A stretch of 64,000 nucleotides of DNA from Rhodospirillaceae bacterium LM-1 (GTDB lineage: Bacteria; Pseudomonadota; Alphaproteobacteria; Rhodospirillales; WMHbin7), in assembly GCA_902725215.1 (NCBI GenBank), contig CACUVI010000025.1, forward strand, positions 106,326 through 170,325. The letters are read 5' to 3'. The notes beneath the pieces were generated by a model that saw nothing but the letters and a program-made list of their open reading frames with translations, had not been told where the DNA came from and made no database searches. Below are positions 38,953 to 47,317 of the stretch, in pieces. The position numbers and the translations under genes are program-made. Within the stretch, counting starts at the first letter, position 1. The number at the start of each line of letters is the position of its first letter.

Positions 38953-40050
38953 TCAAATGTCATAGTCCGTACATGTCTGGCATAACGGAATACTGTTCAT
39001 GAGTCCCTCCCTCTCTGCACTCAGTATGGCAGCGCGTCGCTCGCCGTTCCAAATATCGTGCAAAGGTTCATCGTTAATGTTGCCAAGATACAGCGGCCCC
39101 ACATGCTTTTCCTCGCAGTTGTAGGCAAAATCACAAAGCGTGACAGCACCATTCGAGCAAATGAAACAGTCATTACGGTTAACTCTGGTGCAATGCCCTC
39201 TTGGCTTGCGCGGGCGCTGCACCATACCGAAGGTGTTCTTAGGAAGATTTGCGTATTCCAGCATGTTAACGCTAACTATCTCGACTTCGTCGTAATGTGC
39301 GGCAATGAATGGCGATGTCTCGTGCTTATTGCCTTCCTGCTCAATCATCTGCAAGTGGACAAAGGGTCGATGAAGCCTTCTGCCCGCCTTCTTTGACTTA
39401 AGATACTCATAATTGGCAAGAACAGTCTTAAAGTCACCTTGCGGCGATACGTACTTAAAGGCAGCCTCACTTATCGCATGAAGACTAAAATTAATGTAGT
39501 CTAGGCGCGATTCGAGTACAAAGTCGGCATTCGACTGGTTGAATAGATGTCCGTTTGTGCTCATCCATACATAGCCCAAATCATCCAACGTATCCATGGA
39601 GCGAATGATCTTTCTAAAATCCGGATGCATCATGGACTCGCCTAGGTGGTATGCCCACAGGCCCTCGACGCCATGGTCGTTAATTTCCCTCAAGACACGG
39701 CAGTAAGTATCCGCCTCCATATGCATTACCGGGCGGCGAAAATCATTTCTCGGGCACATGCGGCAAAGCACGTTGCATTCGCTGGTCATTTCCAAAAGGA
39801 CTCTGCGAGGAAAATCCTTCCTTCCCTCATAGGACTTGGTAGGAGGCTGTTTGGCGATGTTGACGACCAAGTTGCCGGCCTTCTCAAGCTCGCGAAGAGC
39901 CTCGAGGTTCTCCTGCGTCTGAACAAGTTTCAGGTCCATGGTCACCTGAATTCGCGGCAGCGTCTTAAGTAGGGCAAAATTAATTTCCAGCGGCTCCGTC
40001 GGGCGATGCCCGGTAAGCAAGCTGATGTCCATGAATTCAACCATGCTCAT
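38953..40050 (-). CDS. Radical SAM/SPASM enzyme
   Basis: The 365-residue protein has CNVLCRMC near residue 94 (CxxxCxxC cluster motif) and later LGESMMHPDF near 118 and STNGHLF near 144, typical of the radical SAM barrel. A C-terminal Cys-rich domain (CTRVNRNDCFICSNG, CDFAYNC, CQTC) is a SPASM-like auxiliary-cluster domain. The ATG overlaps the methyltransferase stop as ATGA. Residues 1-85 form an extra N-terminal region. The substrate is unknown; the position between the formyltransferase and the methyltransferase/pseG genes suggests nonulosonate or glycan modification. Confidence 0.78.
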   Translation of the reverse strand: MSMVEFMDISLLTGHRPTEPLEINFALLKTLPRIQVTMDLKLVQTQENLEALRELEKAGNLVVNIAKQPPTKSYEGRKDFPRRVLLEMTSECNVLCRMCPRNDFRRPVMHMEADTYCRVLREINDHGVEGLWAYHLGESMMHPDFRKIIRSMDTLDDLGYVWMSTNGHLFNQSNADFVLESRLDYINFSLHAISEAAFKYVSPQGDFKTVLANYEYLKSKKAGRRLHRPFVHLQMIEQEGNKHETSPFIAAHYDEVEIVSVNMLEYANLPKNTFGMVQRPRKPRGHCTRVNRNDCFICSNGAVTLCDFAYNCEEKHVGPLYLGNINDEPLHDIWNGERRAAILSAEREGLMNSIPLCQTCTDYDI

Positions 40051-40973
40051 TTTCCTTCACGGCTTACGGCTGGAAATGGCTTAGAAAACGGGTCGGGGGT
40101 AGCATAACACACGACCTGACGGCCTAAGTTAAGCCCAGCAAGGCATCTGTAAAACTCGATTAACTCTTTCTTCTTGCCCTGTCTGCGAAGTACGGTTTCG
40201 AAAGCAACCCGCTTGCGGTGGCAAATAGCGCCAAGCTCGTTATTTCCAACATAGACATCGCCCATCAGCAGGAACATCTCAAGGGGAAAACTGGCCACAG
40301 CATCGACAACTCTGTACCCGCAACCCTGAACAACCGATTTTAGGCTATCGGCAGAAAAATAGTTTAAATGCGCCGGAGGGGCAATCCACCACTGATTCAG
40401 GTTGTGCTCTGCTACCGCAGCGTTTTGGAAAAGATTGAATTCATTTGGAACGTCTATGACCAGCAACCCGTTTGGCGTCAGGAGGTTCGCCCGAATGGCT
40501 CTCAGCATTGCGGTTGGGTTGCGCAAGTGTTCCAGAACGTTGAGAGCGCAAACAATATCATAACGCTTGCCCCCAAGTTCAGAAAAATCAGTTTCTATAT
40601 CTGAGAGTGAAACCTTGAAGCCAAGCCCAAGTGTGCAGTCGATAGCCTCCTGGGATACTTCAATGCCGCCACATTCAAGCCCACGCCGCTTGGCATACTT
40701 CAATAGTTCGCCGAAACCGCAGCCGACATCGAAAAGACTTTTGCCGCTTAGGGTGCCAAAAAAAGACTCTGCAATGTCGAGAATGTCTTCGTAGCGCATT
40801 GTGTTGAAGTCGCGGTCCTTTTCAGTTTGGTCCCGCGCCGAGTCATTAAATCTGACATACTCGGAAGAGTAAAACTCCTCTCTATAGAATTTCTCGACGA
40901 CATGACGCGAGGGAATGGGATCCACGCGCATAAAGCCATACTCGGGATCGCGGATTAGATTAAATTTATCCAT
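40047..40973 (-). CDS. Class I SAM-dependent methyltransferase with N-terminal leader domain
   Basis: The 308-residue protein begins MDKFNLIRDPEYGFMRVDP, a short segment typical of methyltransferases in glycan loci. It has SLFDVGCGFGELL near residue 80 (SAM motif I), GIEVSQEA near 103, VCALNVLEHLRNP near 145, NGLLVIDVPNEFN near 170 and an HLNYFSADSL segment near 210. ATG 40973 is supported by an AAGGTGG site about 8 bases upstream. It is coupled to the radical SAM gene (ATGA) and 28 bp downstream of pseG. Acceptor unknown. Confidence 0.8.
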   Translation of the reverse strand: MDKFNLIRDPEYGFMRVDPIPSRHVVEKFYREEFYSSEYVRFNDSARDQTEKDRDFNTMRYEDILDIAESFFGTLSGKSLFDVGCGFGELLKYAKRRGLECGGIEVSQEAIDCTLGLGFKVSLSDIETDFSELGGKRYDIVCALNVLEHLRNPTAMLRAIRANLLTPNGLLVIDVPNEFNLFQNAAVAEHNLNQWWIAPPAHLNYFSADSLKSVVQGCGYRVVDAVASFPLEMFLLMGDVYVGNNELGAICHRKRVAFETVLRRQGKKKELIEFYRCLAGLNLGRQVVCYATPDPFSKPFPAVSREGK

Positions 40974-41001
40974 AGAAAACCCACCTTGCACTTGATCACA
41001 C

Positions 41002-42033
41002 TTAGCTGGTTTTTCTCGCCAACTCTTGAATGGCTGAAACGATACGGTCAATTCCAAGGCCATCGACCTGCTCAATTGCCCTAGCACTCATTATTTCAAG
41101 AGCAGCGTGCGAGGACATAAACCTGGACAGTCTATCCTGGAAGGATACACTTCCAATATCATCTGATGGCCCAAGATTCTCGCAAATGCCTTTGTCAGCC
41201 GCAGCATCGATAAAGGAAGCGTGCCCCGGCGCTATCGATACGTAGGCCGCAGGAAGGCCGAGACAAGCACGCTCCCACGTCGAATGGCCGGATGCGCCGA
41301 CGGCAAGATCACAAAGAGCCATGTCGGCTGCCATATTTTCTACGGCGTGTCGCCAACGAATTCTCTGTGGAAATTCTGCGGCCAAGGCCTCGAGCCCCCC
41401 TTGTCCCTCTCTCTGGAAACCAGTTACGGCTTTTACGAAGGTTTTATCATGGCATAGCAAGACTGAACGAGCAAGAAGTGCTGTGCATTGCGCGCTTGCT
41501 CCGCCTCCTAGAAACACATGAACAATTGGCGCCGCATGGTTGAACCTTCTGTGCACCCGCAACAGACGGGCCGAGCGGAATTCTGGGCTTAGCATGGCAA
41601 ATCTCGAACCGCTCAACATCTTGGTGTCATCTGGGACGCAATAAGATGGACCGGGAACAGTTGTATCAAGGGCGGGATTGATCAGCAGGTCGCAATCGTG
41701 CGAGCGATCCAGCAAATCATCGATAACGACGACCGCAGCTGCCGTCGAACGCAATGGCGATTCCAGTCGCGCATCCCTTTGGTAGTGGTCAAGAACGAAG
41801 ATGGCATCTCGCGCTAGGCGCATCATTTCATTCAATTCCGCGTCTGCATTCATCAAGAGATGCACGCTATGGCTTGACTTGGCAAGGGCTGGTGCGCTGC
41901 ATGTCGTAGCGGCTCCCGTTGCAAAAATGCAGTCGATACCACGTTCCGCAAGACCGTTCGCAAGTGCCAAACATCGCATAACATGGCCGCTGCCGATTTG
42001 CGGCGAAGCATCGGCTCGGATTATGGCGCGCAT
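41002..42033 (-). CDS. pseG: UDP-2,4-diacetamido-2,4,6-trideoxy-L-altropyranose hydrolase, PseG
   Basis: PseG releases UDP from the bis-acylamino sugar to give the free sugar used by PseI. The 343-residue GT-B-fold protein has RADASPQIGSGHVMRCLALA at residues 5-24, with the G-G-H-x-x-R catalytic segment. It also has VVVIDDLLDR near 100, LLINPALD near 114, VFLGGGAS near 172 and GASGHSTWERACLGLPAAYV near 248-267. These match PseG/SpsG. It is 21 bp downstream of the cytidylyltransferase/aminotransferase fusion. Confidence 0.88.
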   Translation of the reverse strand: MRAIIRADASPQIGSGHVMRCLALANGLAERGIDCIFATGAATTCSAPALAKSSHSVHLLMNADAELNEMMRLARDAIFVLDHYQRDARLESPLRSTAAAVVVIDDLLDRSHDCDLLINPALDTTVPGPSYCVPDDTKMLSGSRFAMLSPEFRSARLLRVHRRFNHAAPIVHVFLGGGASAQCTALLARSVLLCHDKTFVKAVTGFQREGQGGLEALAAEFPQRIRWRHAVENMAADMALCDLAVGASGHSTWERACLGLPAAYVSIAPGHASFIDAAADKGICENLGPSDDIGSVSFQDRLSRFMSSHAALEIMSARAIEQVDGLGIDRIVSAIQELARKTS

Positions 42034-42054
42034 ACGACCAGCCGTGTCCAGTCT

Positions 42055-44100
42055 TCAGCGAACCTTGAATATTGGCTCAAGCACCGGACCTCCTAGAAAC
42101 CTGCGGACATCACCGCTGTCGATTGCCTGGGCGATCGCGGCGAATGTCTGGTCATAGGCTGCCAATGTGCGCTCGATGTCGACCTGATCATGGGCGTAGG
42201 AAATGTTATGGCTGCCGATGATCAATATGTTCCGCTTTAGCATTTCTTGCAAAAACAGCGTTTTAATTGACATCGCGTCACCGTTGGGATGGTCATTGAA
42301 AATCGGAATTGACCAGCATGGCTTGCCGACGAGCGAGAAGATATCGTTTAGCCGGTGGCGTTGCGCAATTTCAGTGATGTTCTCAGAAAGTATGGTGCCC
42401 GTGCCCCACAGCCGTTCAATAACGGGTTCTCGTCTCATCTTGTCAATGACCGCGATGGAAGCTGCCAAGGAAAGAGCTTCTCCGCCGAAGGTAAAGGAGA
42501 AGAAAATATCCTCCATTTCGCGCATGACATCAGCTCGCCCGGTAACGGCGGATAGAGGCATGCCGTTGGCCATTGCCTTGCCAAAGCATGCGAGGTCTGG
42601 CTTAACGCCGAAGAGCGACTGTGCCCCACCAAGGGCATAACGGAACCCTGTGACGACTTCGTCAAAAATCACCAGCCCACCGTCAGCATGTACGGTGTCG
42701 ATCAATGATTCAAGGTAACCGGGGTTAGGTTGCGCTACGTTCATGGGCTCCATGATCACGCCCGCAAACTCACCAGGATGCTGCTTCAACAACTTGGCAA
42801 GTGCGTTTAGATCGTTATAGGGAATGTGGTGGGTCAATTGCTGAACAGCCGTTGGCACGCCTTTGCTGCGCGTCGTGGAGCCGATATACCAATCCTGCCA
42901 GCCGTGATAGCCGCAGACAATGATTCGATCACGCTTCGCAAAAGCTCTGGCGACACGCACAGCACCAGCGGTGGCATCGGACCCATTCTTTCCAAAGCGA
43001 ACCTTTTCCGCACACGGGATGATGTCGACCATCCGTTCTGCAAGATCGGCCTCAAGGGTCGTGCTAAGCGAAAGGCTGATGCCGCTATCAAGCTGATTGA
43101 TGATTGCCCGGTCCACGTCGGGGTCGCAGTATCCCAGAACGACAGGAGCTAAAGCGCAAACCATATCGACAAACTCGTTCCCATCAACGTCCCAAACCCT
43201 GCCACCAAAGCCATGGGTTAAAAGCAGAGGCGCCTTTCCTTCCGGGAATTGTAGACTTGATTTGCTGAAGGTTTGTGAACCCAGTGGAATAACGCGCTCA
43301 GCGCGTTGGCTCAACTTCTTTGAAGTGTCGAAGCCGCGAGACGGCGCAATGCCATTTTTCAACAAGGATAGTGTGAGCCCCCCATTGCGCTTTTGGTTGC
43401 TGTTCAGACTTCTTAGGTCGGGATACCGCTCAAGGACCGAAAGAACCTGAAGGTAGCTGATGGGTACGTTAGCCGGCAGCCAAGAAAAGATGGATTCAAG
43501 AAACTCAAAATCCTGCGGCGTATCCAACGTCCACCGTTCGCTATGCAAATCTGGCAAGGGGCAGCGCAGGTTGACGCTTGGAAAGCGGTGCCGGTTGTTG
43601 CGAATGAACGTCGTGACGTGCTCGCGCTCTGATGGCTGTGTCGCTTCTTCGTTCGCAGCCTGAAGCGCGGAGATGGAGATAACCTCGCAGTCAAGCCCGT
43701 CCGGCCAAGTCGCCGGCCCCACATTGCTGGCATAGGCAGCTTTGCTGGCCTTGGACAGAGCAAGCACTTGCCCGCAGACAAAAGGATCCAAGAGCGGGCA
43801 ATCCGCGGTGATGCGCATGACAAGGTCGGCGGAGAATTGTTTGGCTGCTTCAAAATACCGCGAGAGGACATCCTGCTCTGAGCCACGGTAACAGCCGACG
43901 CGCTGGGCCGCACACCAGTCCGTCACGGGCTGGTCGCTGGCGCCCGTCGTCGTAGCGACAATAACCTCGTCAATGCCGAAAATAGCCTTGGCAGCCAGAA
44001 CGACGCGGTCAAGAACGAGTTGCCCGCCCAAGTTCGCGAGTACCTTTCCAGGAAAGCGGGTCGACTGCATCCTTGCTTGAATGATTGCTACGGCACGCAT
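42055..44100 (-). CDS. SpsF-type cytidylyltransferase fused to class III (GSA-type) aminotransferase
   Basis: This 681-residue protein joins two enzymes. Residues 1-235 are an SpsF/KdsB-type nucleotidyltransferase (AIIQARMQSTRFPGKVL at 5-21, EVIVATTT, DLVMRITADCPLLDP near 92, DGLDCEVIS, RWTLDTPQDFEF near 195), suited to CMP activation of the nonulosonate in place of NeuA-like PseF. After a linker, residues about 265-640 are a class III PLP aminotransferase resembling glutamate-1-semialdehyde aminomutase (NGSDATAGAVRVAR near 360, GYHGWQDWY, VIFDEVVTGFR near 470, and the PLP lysine in ACFGKAMANGMPLSA). The frame is uninterrupted across the junction. A free-standing PseC exists at 45111, so the aminotransferase half probably acts elsewhere, on an as yet unknown substrate. 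Confidence 0.85.
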   Translation of the reverse strand: MRAVAIIQARMQSTRFPGKVLANLGGQLVLDRVVLAAKAIFGIDEVIVATTTGASDQPVTDWCAAQRVGCYRGSEQDVLSRYFEAAKQFSADLVMRITADCPLLDPFVCGQVLALSKASKAAYASNVGPATWPDGLDCEVISISALQAANEEATQPSEREHVTTFIRNNRHRFPSVNLRCPLPDLHSERWTLDTPQDFEFLESIFSWLPANVPISYLQVLSVLERYPDLRSLNSNQKRNGGLTLSLLKNGIAPSRGFDTSKKLSQRAERVIPLGSQTFSKSSLQFPEGKAPLLLTHGFGGRVWDVDGNEFVDMVCALAPVVLGYCDPDVDRAIINQLDSGISLSLSTTLEADLAERMVDIIPCAEKVRFGKNGSDATAGAVRVARAFAKRDRIIVCGYHGWQDWYIGSTTRSKGVPTAVQQLTHHIPYNDLNALAKLLKQHPGEFAGVIMEPMNVAQPNPGYLESLIDTVHADGGLVIFDEVVTGFRYALGGAQSLFGVKPDLACFGKAMANGMPLSAVTGRADVMREMEDIFFSFTFGGEALSLAASIAVIDKMRREPVIERLWGTGTILSENITEIAQRHRLNDIFSLVGKPCWSIPIFNDHPNGDAMSIKTLFLQEMLKRNILIIGSHNISYAHDQVDIERTLAAYDQTFAAIAQAIDSGDVRRFLGGPVLEPIFKVR

Positions 44101-44146
44101 GTGTAGTTCTCTTGGCTGAGGTTAAGAACGGGCGGGCAAGCAAATG

Positions 44147-45133
44147 CTATTTTGAAAAAGAGCATGTCCAGGTAATGTAGGGAGCAAGGCTCGTGGTGAA
44201 CCCTCGCTTGAAGCGGTCAACATTGTAATGCTTGACGTCGGCAGCATAGTCCATCCACAAAACCCCAAAATCGAAGATATGAAGACCGCGTCCCTTGCTA
44301 CGCATAATGGCGTTGTACACTGGCCAGTGAGAGAGCGGCTTGTCAAATCTTGTCCTGTCATAGGCTGCTGAGGCATAAAAACTGTTGCTCAAACCATCGA
44401 CGACGAGAGTTGCCGTCACACAACATCCATCCAGAAAGCCGATTGACAGCTCTCCATCGCCATCGCAAATTGCTTCAAACATGGCGTCCCAGGATTGAGC
44501 ATTTCTGGTCGACCCGCCAGAAGCTGACAAGTGAAGCTTCTGGAAGAGATCGAAAAGCTCACGGTCCTGGCTGTCGAGGGTAACATAGCGCAACTCAATA
44601 TTTCGCTGTCCCCAGTTGATAAGAGATTTATAGCTCTCCCTGACAGATTTGCGAATTTCAGGCTCGGTCAGCCGCAAGTCGCAAAGGCCGCGGAGATTTG
44701 AATCCATCCGGCCCTTTCTGGCGATTGCCTCCAAGCCCAGGCAGGAAACGACTGCCTTGGAATCAAAATCATCAATAATCAGAGAAGTGGCGCCAAACTC
44801 CACTGCAATTTTGTCGAACTGTCTGAACAGGCAACGAAAAGCCTCACCTCTTTCGCGATCGCCAAGTGATAGCGTGCTGTCGAGCACACGGATCGGAAGG
44901 CCGTAGCGCGCCAGAACATCGTTCGAAACGTCGCTCTCCGCCAACAGGATCGGCGTGTCGTCCATTTGGACTAAAAAAGACGTGTCTACATAGGCCTTGC
45001 CCAACAATGTTGGATAATAGCGCCGTCCAAATTTTCCATACAATGGGTCGGCATTGTATTCTTGAAAGCGACTGGCTAGGCCTTCGAACGACGAGAAGTC
45101 GTGCCGACGTTCAAATATAGTGAATTTGGCCAT
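44147..45133 (-). CDS. FemAB/GNAT-like acyltransferase
   Basis: The 328-residue protein has an N-terminal GNAT-like half. A C-terminal half has RESYKSLINWGQRNIELRYV near residues 160-180, LFQKLHLSASGGSTRNAQSW near 197-216, and PLSHWPVYNAIMRSKGRGLHIFDFG near 275-300. This is the layout of FemAB-like/BioF2-like double-GNAT proteins that move an acyl or aminoacyl group to an amine. It lies between pseC (23-bp overlap) and the fusion gene, where pseH (the 4-N-acetyltransferase) would normally be. It may replace PseH; the acyl donor is unknown. Confidence 0.65.
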   Translation of the reverse strand: MAKFTIFERRHDFSSFEGLASRFQEYNADPLYGKFGRRYYPTLLGKAYVDTSFLVQMDDTPILLAESDVSNDVLARYGLPIRVLDSTLSLGDRERGEAFRCLFRQFDKIAVEFGATSLIIDDFDSKAVVSCLGLEAIARKGRMDSNLRGLCDLRLTEPEIRKSVRESYKSLINWGQRNIELRYVTLDSQDRELFDLFQKLHLSASGGSTRNAQSWDAMFEAICDGDGELSIGFLDGCCVTATLVVDGLSNSFYASAAYDRTRFDKPLSHWPVYNAIMRSKGRGLHIFDFGVLWMDYAADVKHYNVDRFKRGFTTSLAPYITWTCSFSK

Positions 45134-46379
45134 TATCGCCAGCAGAGTTGAGGGTTGTCTGTGACTGGACGATCAAATTTCCCAGGCAAGATGCTACGAA
45201 GCCGACATCCTTGCTTGACATGTTTACGTGTAGCGGCAAGGACAGGGTCGATTCATAAAATGACAAGGCGCCAGCCAAACGGCAGTCAGGGTACAAATTC
45301 GAGTAATATGGTTGTAAATGAACGGGGATATAGTGGACCTGAGTGCCAATACCCAACCCAAGCAAGTGCCGTATGAAGGCGGCCCTTGAGATATTCAGTG
45401 ACCTAAAATCGATAAGCACTTGGTATAAGTGCCAAGCGGGGACGCACTTATCCGTGCGTGAAACTGGTCTGACGAATGGAGCAAGCCTTGCTATCTCAGT
45501 GTCGTAAAGTCGGGACAGCAGTCTGCGTTTTTCTACGAACTCCTCCAATTTGGTTAGTTGGCTTTCGCCAAGTGCGCACTGAATGTCGCTGGCCCGGTAG
45601 TTAAAACCTAGCCCTTGCATTTCATAGTACCAAGGGTTCGCGTTACCGTTACAGTCACCGTCGGCAAAGGCCAAGTCTCGGTTCTGGAACTCTTCAGCTT
45701 CTCGCACTATGCCGTGGTTGCGTAATTTTCGTAGGCGCGTCGCGAGCGTGTCATCGTTCGTCGTTACTGCACCACCCTCTCCCATTGCAATGGTTTTAAC
45801 CGGGTGAAAGGAGAAGGTGGTCATCAGGCTGTGGCGGCAAGCACCTACCCTGCTGCCAGAGTACGCAGAGCCGAGTGCGTGGCTTCCATCCTCAATGACG
45901 GGTAGTGAATGCCGATTGGCGAGATTAGAAATGTCGCTGAGGTTGGCAGTTTGCCCACCGAGATGGACAGGAAGAAGTGCCGCAGCCAAGCCACTCATTT
46001 CGCTTAATGCTTCTTTAAAATGCTTGCACTCGGACAAGCCCGTGCTTGGGTCGACATCGACAAACCGAACACCGGCCCCTAAAAATCTTGCTGCGTTGGC
46101 AGTAGCTAAGAATGTAATCGAAGGAACGAGAACAGATCTTCCTGGGCCGATGTCGAGAGCCATCAGGGCAAGGTGCAACGCCGCTGTGCCACTGCTGCAG
46201 GCGACTGCGTGCTTTGCACCAACCTTTTTCGCCAGCGCGGCCTCAAACCGCTCGACGGCGGGTCCTGACGTCAGAAAGTCCGAGCCCAGAACGCTTGCAA
46301 CTGCGTCAATATCTTGCTGGTCTATCTGGTGTCGACCGTAGGGAAGAAAATGAGGAGCATTAGCCATATAGGTGTTCAC
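45111..46379 (-). CDS. pseC: UDP-4-amino-4,6-dideoxy-L-AltNAc transaminase, PseC
   Basis: PseC aminates C4 of the 4-keto sugar made by PseB (and its epimer). The 422-residue PLP enzyme has FLPYGRHQIDQQDIDAV at residues 12-28 and SDFLTSGPAVERFE just after, the PseC signature. SSGTAALHLALMAL near 62, VIEDGSHALGS near 163 and the lysine in TFSFHPVKTIAMGEGG near 187-202 follow. GTG 46379 overlaps the GT2 stop as GTGA; ATG 46367 is an alternative. The 3' end overlaps the FemAB-like gene by 23 bp. Confidence 0.9.
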   Translation of the reverse strand: MNTYMANAPHFLPYGRHQIDQQDIDAVASVLGSDFLTSGPAVERFEAALAKKVGAKHAVACSSGTAALHLALMALDIGPGRSVLVPSITFLATANAARFLGAGVRFVDVDPSTGLSECKHFKEALSEMSGLAAALLPVHLGGQTANLSDISNLANRHSLPVIEDGSHALGSAYSGSRVGACRHSLMTTFSFHPVKTIAMGEGGAVTTNDDTLATRLRKLRNHGIVREAEEFQNRDLAFADGDCNGNANPWYYEMQGLGFNYRASDIQCALGESQLTKLEEFVEKRRLLSRLYDTEIARLAPFVRPVSRTDKCVPAWHLYQVLIDFRSLNISRAAFIRHLLGLGIGTQVHYIPVHLQPYYSNLYPDCRLAGALSFYESTLSLPLHVNMSSKDVGFVASCLGNLIVQSQTTLNSAGDNGQIHYI

Positions 46380-47317
46380 TTATCATCGCCATCCCTGCTC
46401 TTTAAATAGTTGGCGACAAGATTCGATTCTCGTTCGAGACGGCCCGAAGCGGAGATGCGCACGATGTCGCCGTGAATGCCCAGCCCGGCTAAAAGCCATA
46501 TTGAGATGCCAATCAACAAAAAAAGCAAACTCAATGTCGAGTGACCGTATGCCAACATGAGCAGAGAGGGTAGGCCGATCAGCATGACCAGGAGCCCAAT
46601 CAAGATCAGATACATTTTAAGGGGATTAAAGAAAGCGATACCCTGCATAATCAACTGCGCCATGCGCAACGAATCCCTGAAATGGCGGACCTTGCTCTTG
46701 CCATCGCGCTTGGCGTATGTCATCGGGACGTAGGAAACGAAATAACCGTCACCCAGGGCAAACAGTGTGATGCTGGTCGTGAAGGAGAACGTATTGCAGA
46801 GAAAGGGAAAGAACGCCATTGCCATGCTGCGGTTGAAAATGCGAAAGCCGCTGTTGGGATCCTCTATCTTGGCAGCGATTATTAACTTGACCAAGGCGAC
46901 AAGCACTCTGCGCATAAGGCGCTTAAAGGGCATGTCATGTGAAAAAACGTTGCTTCTTGCCGCGACGACCATGTCGAAGCCGTCGTTCATCTTCTCGATC
47001 AACAGAGGAAGCTTTTCGATTTCATATGTCAAATCGGCGTCGACGATCCCAATCCATTCATACTTGGCGCAAAGAATTCCAGTCTTGATGGCGCTGCCGT
47101 AACCGGTGTTAACGGGGTGGCTGATAATGCGAATGTCCTTGAATGCTTCGGCCACCGACTTGGTGTTGTCCTTGGATCCGTCGTTGACGAGGAGAACCTC
47201 GCATGGAAGGCCAAGCGTGTTTGTCACGGCCAGAACTCGCTCCAGGGTTTTCGCGATGCTACTCTCCTCGTTGTAGGCCGGGATAACAACGCTAAGACCG
47301 CAGTGATTGTTAGTCAT
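46376..47317 (-). CDS. GT2 glycosyltransferase with C-terminal membrane helices (GtrB/DPM-like)
   Basis: The 313-residue protein has VVIPAYNEESS at residues 10-20, LLVNDGSKDNT near 42, GIVDADLTYE near 90 (DxD-like donor site) and SGFRIFNRSMAM near 157. Two hydrophobic helices follow (about 228-250 and 262-285). Such proteins load a sugar on polyprenyl phosphate or transfer one at the membrane. It overlaps asnB by 8 bp and pseC by GTGA. Its neighbours suggest the sugar may be nonulosonate-associated, but that is only inference. Confidence 0.82.
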   Translation of the reverse strand: MTNNHCGLSVVIPAYNEESSIAKTLERVLAVTNTLGLPCEVLLVNDGSKDNTKSVAEAFKDIRIISHPVNTGYGSAIKTGILCAKYEWIGIVDADLTYEIEKLPLLIEKMNDGFDMVVAARSNVFSHDMPFKRLMRRVLVALVKLIIAAKIEDPNSGFRIFNRSMAMAFFPFLCNTFSFTTSITLFALGDGYFVSYVPMTYAKRDGKSKVRHFRDSLRMAQLIMQGIAFFNPLKMYLILIGLLVMLIGLPSLLMLAYGHSTLSLLFLLIGISIWLLAGLGIHGDIVRISASGRLERESNLVANYLKSRDGDDK

